From positions 87,794-151,793 of the forward strand of contig NZ_VOHC01000001.1 of NCBI RefSeq assembly GCF_007859275.1: a DNA stretch of 64,000 nucleotides, given 5' to 3'. Shown piece after piece: positions 57,849 through 64,000 of the stretch. How positions within the stretch are numbered: position 1 is the first letter of the stretch; every line of letters starts with the position of its first letter. A model generated the notes under the pieces. That model made no database searches, was not told the DNA's origin, and was given only the letters and a program-made list of their open reading frames with translations. The DNA is from Planomicrobium sp. CPCC 101079 (GTDB lineage: Bacteria; Bacillota; Bacilli; Bacillales_A; Planococcaceae). A program made the translations under genes and the position numbers.

Positions 57849-57882
57849 GAAAGCAGGCTGCTCTTAAGGCCTGCTTTTTTCA
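57849..57882 (+). terminator. terminator after the dehydrogenase gene
   Basis: AAAGCAGGC pairs with GCCTGCTTT over a 10-base loop and is followed by TTTT. Confidence 0.8.
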
Positions 57883-57936
57883 TTGTGGCTGAATACCTGC
57901 TTTATATTAATTTTATGTAAGGATTTCCACGAAGCG

Positions 57937-57965
57937 TTGACGGGGGAAGAATCGTTCAGTAAAGT
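57937..57965 (+). promoter_or_regulatory. candidate promoter for the LTD-endonuclease gene
   Basis: TTGACG, 17 bases, TAAAGT. It would give a ~145-base leader containing the inverted repeat at 58020-58054. The 57773-58114 gap otherwise holds only the preceding terminator. Confidence 0.5.
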
Positions 57966-58019
57966 ATAACGAGTAAATACTAAAAATTGTAAATCATTAA
58001 AATTAAAAGTTAAAAAATA

Positions 58020-58054
58020 ACACTTCTAATTCAATGAAGCGGAATTAAAAGTGT
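58020..58054. repeat. inverted repeat in the leader of the secreted nuclease
   Basis: ACACTTCTAATTC and GAATTAAAAGTGT are inverted with 12 of 13 positions matching and nine bases between. No T run follows, so it looks like an operator or a structured leader, not a terminator. Confidence 0.45.
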
Positions 58055-58114
58055 ACGAGCCAAGTTTTAGAACATGCCAGAGCCACTAGTCTATAAAAGG
58101 GAGGAACAAAAGAA

Positions 58115-60064
58115 ATGAGCAAAAATAAATGGAACAAACCAGTAAAAGTTTTGCTGTCTGTGGGGTTAGCCGCAAGTCTATGGCTGCCGGTTTCTAAGAC
58201 ATCCGTTCAAGCCGCAGCAGCAAGTGATCTTTTTATTTCTGAATATATTGAAGGCAGCAGTTTGAACAAAGCAATCGAAATTTATAACGGAACAGGGGCT
58301 TCTATCGATTTAAGTTCTTATTCAGTGGCCTTGTATGCCAATGGCAGTACGGCCGTGCAAAGTGAAATGGATCTTTCGGGTACAGTTGCGAGCGGTGAGA
58401 CCGTGGTCATTTTTCATGGCGATGCAGATGCGGCAATAAAGAGCAAAGGGCAATTGCAAAATAACAGTGTTATCAATTTTAACGGGGATGACGCAGTGGT
58501 CCTGAAAAAAGCAGGAACGCCGATTGACTCGATCGGCCAAGTGGGCGTGCGCATGGAAAATACAAAAGATGTTACGCTGGTTCGGAATGCCGATATTCAA
58601 GCAGGCGACAGCATAGTGGACGATGCATTCGAGCCTTCATTGGAATGGATCGCCTATCCTGCCAATACATTCGAACATTTGGGAAGCCATACGATGAATG
58701 GCTATAGCAATACGCCTGTTCCAGAACCGGAATTGGAGCCGATGGAACCGAAAAAACAGCTCCGCTATGAAAACTTGAAAAAGAAAAAATTAACTATTGG
58801 CCAGCCAAGCGTTTCACTGACGCTTGATGGAGATGCATCCATCCCAGATGGCATCTACATGAAAGGGCAATACGCGGAATTTCATGGAGCGGGATTTAAA
58901 GATGTCAAAGTGGTATTAAGTCCTGCCCGACAAAATTCGATTTTTGATTTTAAAGGAACTGAAGCGGCGCATGTGGTTGTAGATGGAAAGAACGTTTCGG
59001 AAATCAGGGGAGCTGAAAACATCCAGAAAATCGAGTTTATTGACGGAGCGGACTATGAAATCATCAACTTCTACAATTCGGCTGGACAGCCGATAGCATC
59101 GCCCCATTTGCCGAAAGAGAACAAAGCCCCGGTAGCAGCAAAAGCTTTTGCTAATGAACAACTGAATGAGGGAGAGACACTGCAATATGATTTAACGGAA
59201 TATTTCTCGGATCCTGAAGACCAGGCTTTAGTATTTACTGCTACTAAAGGAACGGTTACAGGCAATATGCTGGCCCTGGATTTAGAAGAGGGCTCCCATA
59301 TTATGGGAGTCACAGCTTCCGATGGCAATCAAAGTGTAACACAGTCATTTACGGTAACTGTCACTACTGAAGTTGAGACGGCTAACTACTACGATACGGC
59401 TTATGGGTTGGAAGGCGGCCAACTGAAAGCGGAGTTGCACGAAATCATTGACGGACATACCGAGCTTAGTTATTCGCAAGTGTGGGATGCACTGAAAGTG
59501 ACGGACGAAGACCCGAACAACCCGAACAACGTGGTTTTGCTCTATAGCGGAGAATCGCGTTCCAAAAATCTGAACGGCGGCAATGTGGGTGACTGGAACC
59601 GGGAACACACATGGGCGAAATCACACGGCGGTTTTGGGACTGCTAGAGGCGCAGGGACAGACATCCACCATTTGCGTCCGACGGATGTCCAAGTGAACGG
59701 CTTACGTGGCAATCTGGATTTTGACTATGGCGGAGCCGCAGTCGCAGGATGCGATGGCTGTTTGCGCACTTCAAGTTCATGGGAACCGCCGAATGAAGTA
59801 AAAGGCGACGTGGCGCGCATGCTATTTTATATGGCTGTCCGCTACGAAGCGGAAGACCCGGTGGATCTGGAATTGAATGAGCAATTGAACAACGGTTCGG
59901 CACCTTACCACGGGAAGCTTTCTGTCTTGCTTGAGTGGCATGAGCAAGATCCTGTCAGTGAATGGGAACAACAGCGCAATGAAAAAATTGAAGATATCCA
60001 AGGAAACCGCAACCCATTCATTGATCATCCGGAATGGGCAGAGTCAATTTGGAGTGCGAGTTGA
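58115..60064 (+). CDS. secreted LTD-endonuclease I family nuclease
   Basis: A 649-residue secreted protein. The signal peptide (residues 1-~33) ends at SVQAAA. A lamin-tail domain follows (about 38-190, LFISEYIEGSSLNKAIEIYNGTG), then a divergent middle region, then an Ig/cadherin-like domain (about 330-425, NKAPVAAKAFANEQLNEGETLQYDLTEYFSDPEDQ). The C-terminal endonuclease I domain (about 430-649) has the active-site pattern NREHTWAKSHGG and TDIHHLRPTDVQVN. It degrades DNA/RNA outside the cell, probably for nutrient or phosphate scavenging. No LPxTG or SLH anchor. ATG behind GGGAGG. Confidence 0.92.
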   Translation: MSKNKWNKPVKVLLSVGLAASLWLPVSKTSVQAAAASDLFISEYIEGSSLNKAIEIYNGTGASIDLSSYSVALYANGSTAVQSEMDLSGTVASGETVVIFHGDADAAIKSKGQLQNNSVINFNGDDAVVLKKAGTPIDSIGQVGVRMENTKDVTLVRNADIQAGDSIVDDAFEPSLEWIAYPANTFEHLGSHTMNGYSNTPVPEPELEPMEPKKQLRYENLKKKKLTIGQPSVSLTLDGDASIPDGIYMKGQYAEFHGAGFKDVKVVLSPARQNSIFDFKGTEAAHVVVDGKNVSEIRGAENIQKIEFIDGADYEIINFYNSAGQPIASPHLPKENKAPVAAKAFANEQLNEGETLQYDLTEYFSDPEDQALVFTATKGTVTGNMLALDLEEGSHIMGVTASDGNQSVTQSFTVTVTTEVETANYYDTAYGLEGGQLKAELHEIIDGHTELSYSQVWDALKVTDEDPNNPNNVVLLYSGESRSKNLNGGNVGDWNREHTWAKSHGGFGTARGAGTDIHHLRPTDVQVNGLRGNLDFDYGGAAVAGCDGCLRTSSSWEPPNEVKGDVARMLFYMAVRYEAEDPVDLELNEQLNNGSAPYHGKLSVLLEWHEQDPVSEWEQQRNEKIEDIQGNRNPFIDHPEWAESIWSAS

Positions 60065-60069
60065 GGAAT

Positions 60070-60108
60070 CAGAACCCTGCAGGCAAAATGCCAGCAGGGT
60101 TCTTTTGG
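60070..60108 (+). terminator. terminator after the LTD-endonuclease gene
   Basis: GAACCCTGC pairs with GCAGGGTTC over a 13-base loop that can itself form a few pairs, followed by TTTTGG. Confidence 0.75.
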
Positions 60109-60349
60109 CGAAAATCAGAAATTCTAGAGTGGGCTAGGAACTTCTTCGATCAATATTATTTGCTTATTTTATATAGGAGAGCAAATCTAAATAATACTAA
60201 GTTTAAAAGCATTGACTGGAAAAAGATTTCCATGAAAATACATATATATAGCAAAAAAGTTTAAAAAGTTACACTATTTTAACAAAATACTCTAATGCTT
60301 CCTGTATAATGATTTTGTGTTAATAAATTATTCCAGGGAGTGAATAAGC
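60109..60349. other. AT-rich intergenic region with candidate promoter
   Basis: No credible gene. A good -10 (TATAAT, about 60304-60309) lies 40 bases before the next start codon, but the -35 is weak. Short TTACAC and TTAACA blocks just upstream loosely recall Pho boxes, without the regular 11-base spacing. Confidence 0.5.
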
Positions 60350-63300
60350 TTGTCAAAAAAAGTATTGAGTAAGATTTTTTTGAGCTTCATCTTGTTTTTG
60401 TCAGCAGTACTGCCGTTTACGGCAACAGCTAATGCCGCAGAGCCGATTACGGTAGCGGATGCGATTGCAAACAATACTGGTTCAGCGACAGTGAAAGGGT
60501 ATATTGTGGGAACTGTCATTAGTGGAGGTAATTATGATCAGGAAGCACCGTTTACAAGCGCGACGAATCTAGCGTTAGCTGATTCTCCTGATGAAACTGA
60601 CCCTACTAAGATTTTGACGGTTCAATTGCCATCAGGTTCACTACGCACTGGATTAAACCTTGTCGACAACCCGGCAAACTTCAAAGCGGAAATTACAATT
60701 ACCGGCACTTTGAAAGCATATTTTTCAGTTCCTGGACTTACAGCACCAACTTCATACACAATCCTTTCAGAAGGCGAAGCTCCGCCTGAGCCGACAGCAG
60801 TCGACACACTTGCTGCAGCACGGACAATGCCTGGTGAATTGATTCAAGTTGAAGGGACCGTTACAACCGGGACTGGTTTCTGGGGAGGCAGCGCGTTCTA
60901 CATCCAGGACGAGACTGCCGGAATTTATGTATACACATCAAATGCTGCTGTATCGCCTGGCGACAATGTCCGCCTGGCAGGTTCAGTGTCCGAGTATTCG
61001 GGTGAATTGCAATTCCAGCCGAATACAATAGAAGTAATTTCTTCAAACAACGACCTTCCAGCGGTGCAAACCATCACTCCTGCTGGCGTCAATGAAGAAA
61101 CGCAAAGCGAACGGATTGAACTTAAGAATGTCACGATCACCGGCCTCCAAGCAGTGAACGACTATGGCACATTCGAATTCACGGCAACTGCCGAGAACGG
61201 CGAAACCGTCGTGATCCGCAATGATAACCGAACCGGATTGACGTACGAGCGCTTCTTGCAGCAATACAAAGAAGGCGATTTGGTTAATGTAACAGGAATC
61301 TCTTCTAAATTCAACGACACATACCAAGTGAAAACGCTTGGCATTGAAAGCTTTGACCTGGTCAACAAGCCAGCAGTCAACGTAGATGTTTTCCCTGGAG
61401 TCGTTTCTCAAGGAACGGCAATCAGCCTGCAATCAGGCTGGGAGAATGCAGCAATTTATTACACGCTTGACGGCTCAACGCCGACAGCCCAAAGCACACT
61501 TTACACAGCCCCAATCACATTGGACGAAGACACGGCGATCAACGCCATCGCAATCGGCGCTGAAACATCGGAAGTATTCACATTTGAATACACAGTCCTA
61601 AAAACAGCGGACTTGAAAATCCGTGATATTCAAGGCAAAAAACATTATACGGATTACGAAGGCGCAGTGGTCAATGAAATCACAGGCGTCATCACTCATT
61701 TCTATAACGGCGCAAACTTCGTAATACAAGACCCGAACGATGACGGCGACTGGACGACTTCTGAAGCCATCATCGTCAACCAATCAGGTGCAAGCAGTTC
61801 GTACAAGGTCGGTGACGTGGTAACAGTTGCCGGTACTGTGGAAGAATGGTTCTATAAAGGCTATTCGGACATGAAAGACAACGACCTGCCGCTTACGCGC
61901 ATCCGCTCAACAAACGTCGTGAAAAATGGCACGGCCGAACTTCCAGAACCATTGATGATCGGTGAAGATGTCTTCCCGCCGACTCAAAACATCGACGACG
62001 ATGGGCTGACTCTATTCAATCCTGAAAAAGACGGCGTTGATTTCTGGGAATCCCTAGAACTTATGCGTGTCGGCGTAGCTGATGCACAAATTGTCGGACC
62101 GCAGGATTACGGCGAAGTGTTCGTCGTATCGAAAAACGCAACAAACAACGATTTCCACAAACTGGGCGGTATCCTTATTTCTGAAGATGACTACAACCCA
62201 GAACGCATCACTGTAACAACTGGAGAAAATGTAATAGCGAAAGCAGGCGACACATTCGCTGAAGCGCCAGTAGGCGTCCTGGGCTATGGCTTCGGCAACT
62301 ACCAGATTTGGACGAACGAAAGCGAACTTCCAGCAATAGTTGACGGTGGAACAACACCGGAAGAAACCTGGATTGAAAACGCAGAAGACAAATTGACAGT
62401 CGCTTCATATAATGTCGAGAACTTCTCTGCAGATCCAAGCCATACAACAGACGAAAAAGCGCAGCGCATCGCCGAATCATTCGTAAATGACCTGAACTCG
62501 CCGGACATCATCACACTTGTAGAAGTTCAAGATGGCGATGGCCCGATCGCTTCAGGCAATACGGATGCAACTGCAAGCTATGAACGCTTGATCGAAGATA
62601 TCAAAGCAGCAGGCGGCCCGACATACAAATGGACCGATATTGCACCTGAATACAACCAGGATGGCGGAGAGCCAGGCGGGAACATCCGTGTCGGCTTCTT
62701 GTACAATCCGGAACGCGTTGCTCTTTCTGAAGGCACAAAAGGGACAGCCACACAAAATGTGGAATGGGTAGATGGCGAATTATCGCTCAACCCAGGACGC
62801 GTGCAGCCGATTTCGATGCCGAACACCCGAAAGCCGGTAGCAGCACAATTTGAATTCCAAGGCGAGCAAGTTGTCGTAATCGGCGCCCACTTAAACTCTA
62901 AAGGGGGAGATCAAGGATTATTTGGCCAAAATCAGCCGCCATTCCTTGGCTCTGTGGAAGAGCGCATCGAACTTGCAGAAGCGATCAATGGCTTTATTGA
63001 AGAAGGACTTGCACAAAACCCTGACTTAAATGTCATCGTTGCAGGCGATATGAACGACTTTGAATTCACGCCAGCTCTTAAAGCGTTGGAAGGCGGCATA
63101 TTGACAAACAAAGTCGAAGATGTGCCGGTTGAAGACCGCTTTTCTTATTACTACCAGGGCAATTCACAAGTTCTTGATCACTTGTTGGTGACAAACAACT
63201 TGGCAGCTAAAACAGAACTTGATATGGTTCACATCAATGCGATGTTCATGGAACAACACGGCCGAGCATCTGATCATGATCCATTGCTTGCACAAATCAC

Positions 63301-63847
63301 TTTTGCAGATCCAGCCGTTCCTGGCGAGCAGGAAGCGGACCCGGATATGACAGGTGAAACAGCCGTTATCGTAGCTGGTGAATTTGATGAAGAAGGCACG
63401 CTTGATATCAAGTTTTCTGAAGGTACAGTAGAAGAACTGTTGGAAAGTGGAAAAGACCTGTTGATCGATTTGCCGACTGCAGATTTGAGACTTTCTACAG
63501 AGAACTTACAGCAAATCGCTGATGCAGCCGGAACAGAATTCAGCTTGTCGTTCGCAGTAGAAGACGCGGAAACAGTGGATAAACGTCCTGCATTAACAGA
63601 CCAAATCCACATCGCCATCACAAACGCTGAAGGCAATGAAATTCCAGTCAAGTTCACTTCAAATGTGAAATTGGCATTTGATACAAACAGTGACGTCAAA
63701 GTCCAGTTTGGTGCACGAGAAGATGCCAAAGGCAAATGGAAAATCATTCAAGGCGAGTTGAACGGAGATACGTTTACGCTTAGCGTCAATGAGTTTGGAA
63801 ACTATACAGTCGTAACAAACAATGGCCAAGCGAAAAAGAAGAACTAG
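60350..63847 (+). CDS. large secreted nuclease: OB-fold modules plus endonuclease/exonuclease/phosphatase domain
   Basis: A 1165-residue secreted protein. The signal peptide ends at ATANA. A DUF6359-like domain (residues ~30-140, PITVADAIANNTGSATVKGYIVGTVI) is followed by OB-fold-like modules (about 150-340, QVEGTVTTGTGFWGGSAFYIQDETAGIYVYT), a chitobiase C-terminal-like beta domain (about 345-420, AIYYTLDGSTPTAQSTLYTAPITL), and another nucleic-acid-binding module. The EEP nuclease domain (about 680-980) has SYNVEN, VEVQD, GAHLNSK, AGDMNDFE and SDHDPL. The tail (985-1165) has no LPxTG or SLH anchor. It resembles ExeM-type extracellular nucleases. TTG start behind GGGAG. Confidence 0.9.
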   Translation: MSKKVLSKIFLSFILFLSAVLPFTATANAAEPITVADAIANNTGSATVKGYIVGTVISGGNYDQEAPFTSATNLALADSPDETDPTKILTVQLPSGSLRTGLNLVDNPANFKAEITITGTLKAYFSVPGLTAPTSYTILSEGEAPPEPTAVDTLAAARTMPGELIQVEGTVTTGTGFWGGSAFYIQDETAGIYVYTSNAAVSPGDNVRLAGSVSEYSGELQFQPNTIEVISSNNDLPAVQTITPAGVNEETQSERIELKNVTITGLQAVNDYGTFEFTATAENGETVVIRNDNRTGLTYERFLQQYKEGDLVNVTGISSKFNDTYQVKTLGIESFDLVNKPAVNVDVFPGVVSQGTAISLQSGWENAAIYYTLDGSTPTAQSTLYTAPITLDEDTAINAIAIGAETSEVFTFEYTVLKTADLKIRDIQGKKHYTDYEGAVVNEITGVITHFYNGANFVIQDPNDDGDWTTSEAIIVNQSGASSSYKVGDVVTVAGTVEEWFYKGYSDMKDNDLPLTRIRSTNVVKNGTAELPEPLMIGEDVFPPTQNIDDDGLTLFNPEKDGVDFWESLELMRVGVADAQIVGPQDYGEVFVVSKNATNNDFHKLGGILISEDDYNPERITVTTGENVIAKAGDTFAEAPVGVLGYGFGNYQIWTNESELPAIVDGGTTPEETWIENAEDKLTVASYNVENFSADPSHTTDEKAQRIAESFVNDLNSPDIITLVEVQDGDGPIASGNTDATASYERLIEDIKAAGGPTYKWTDIAPEYNQDGGEPGGNIRVGFLYNPERVALSEGTKGTATQNVEWVDGELSLNPGRVQPISMPNTRKPVAAQFEFQGEQVVVIGAHLNSKGGDQGLFGQNQPPFLGSVEERIELAEAINGFIEEGLAQNPDLNVIVAGDMNDFEFTPALKALEGGILTNKVEDVPVEDRFSYYYQGNSQVLDHLLVTNNLAAKTELDMVHINAMFMEQHGRASDHDPLLAQITFADPAVPGEQEADPDMTGETAVIVAGEFDEEGTLDIKFSEGTVEELLESGKDLLIDLPTADLRLSTENLQQIADAAGTEFSLSFAVEDAETVDKRPALTDQIHIAITNAEGNEIPVKFTSNVKLAFDTNSDVKVQFGAREDAKGKWKIIQGELNGDTFTLSVNEFGNYTVVTNNGQAKKKN

Positions 63848-63854
63848 GCTATAT

Positions 63855-63873
63855 TAAAAAAGCATCCGCTTCG
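63855..63873 (+). terminator. left half of a terminator interrupted by an IS element
   Basis: AAAAAAGCATCCGCTTCG looks like the A-run plus left arm of a rho-independent terminator. Its right arm is replaced by the insertion sequence that begins at 63874. Confidence 0.5.
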
Positions 63874-64000
63874 TGAACTGCACCGAAATTGTTAGACACA
63901 ACTAACAATGGAGGTGCAGTTTTTCTATGACGAAATTTACGATTGAAAAGAAGGTACGGGCTGTTCGCGATTATTTAGCTGGCCACGAGTCGAAAAAACA
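63874..64000 (+). mobile_element. left end of an IS3-family insertion sequence
   Basis: It starts with TG at 63874 (TGAACTGCACCGAAATTG, the expected TG of IS3 ends). A small inverted repeat (TTGTTAG/CTAACAA) and a ribosome binding site (GGAGG) precede a transposase OrfA start. The element continues beyond the window. Confidence 0.75.
63927..64000 (+). CDS. IS3-family transposase OrfA, N-terminal fragment
   Basis: The first 24 residues (MTKFTIEKKVRAVRDYLAGH, then ESKK) match the start of the IS3-family OrfA helix-turn-helix DNA-binding protein (HTH_Tnp type). The ATG lies behind GGAGGTG. OrfB with the DDE catalytic domain is expected beyond the window, joined by -1 frameshifting. Confidence 0.75.
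   Translation, partial: MTKFTIEKKVRAVRDYLAGHESKK

Noticed and set aside
60255..60290. Possible Pho box before the EEP nuclease
   Set aside because: TTACAC and TTAACA are present, but the required 11-base periodic spacing is not met, so the match is no better than chance in AT-rich DNA.

Overview
The window looks like chromosome from a low-to-moderate GC Firmicute of the Planococcaceae (Planococcus, Planomicrobium or Sporosarcina type). The evidence is strong AGGAGG ribosome binding sites, frequent TTG and GTG starts, SAM-I (S-box) riboswitches in front of methionine genes, a LiaIHFSR envelope-stress operon, sigma-B-type promoters (GTTT-N13-GGGTAT), and proteins that read like Bacillus subtilis YwrD, YwrB/YwrA, MhqD, YwbE, YnzC and YjcD. 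No tRNA, rRNA, CRISPR array, prophage or replication origin was seen. Gene limits come from reading frames and ribosome binding sites; short sites were counted by hand and may be off by one or two bases.

Layout. 1-6.8 kb: a cut-off HlyC/CorC-type membrane protein, an HD phosphohydrolase, a YdjM-type membrane hydrolase, a racemase/SRAP pair, a patatin-like lipase, and a PadR/HAAS-DUF4097 pair whose second gene is frameshifted near its end. 6.9-17.8 kb: an Lrp-type regulator, a dipeptide-type ABC transporter with two near-duplicate binding proteins, a cytosolic gamma-glutamyltransferase (YwrD-like) and a split chromate transporter (YwrB/YwrA-like). 18-28 kb: an Rrf2 regulator, YnzC, Hsp33, MhqD, two genes with sigma-B promoters, a UvrD-family helicase and an MFS transporter. 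27.8-33.7 kb: a Fur-type siderophore-iron uptake locus with a fused double permease and two FhuF-like reductases. 33.7-38.8 kb: Hmp and NsrR, a PNPOx-like stress protein, a V4R-STAS stressosome-type protein and PepT. 39-46.4 kb: methionine uptake (MetNPQ plus an M20 hydrolase) and methionine synthesis (MetY, MetX), each under its own SAM riboswitch, with plsY between them. 46.6-57.8 kb: two two-component systems (VanR/VanS-like with a small overlooked membrane ORF between the genes, and LiaFSR), a membrane metallophosphoesterase, a DedA protein and a D-2-hydroxyacid dehydrogenase. 58-63.9 kb: two large secreted nucleases. 63.87 kb to the end: the left end of an IS3-family element that appears to have split the last nuclease's terminator.

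The strongest candidate for something undescribed is a family of ~120-bp intergenic repeats (one copy plus a stub near 1.2 kb, two tandem copies near 22.7 kb). Their ends are conserved, but their interiors differ in sequence while keeping the same nested stems by paired changes, which suggests selection on a folded RNA or DNA. Other points worth a look are an identical inverted repeat (TTTGTTAA-N18-TTAACAAA) in front of two transcription units of the peptide transporter, and the 53-residue membrane ORF between the VanR-like and VanS-like genes.
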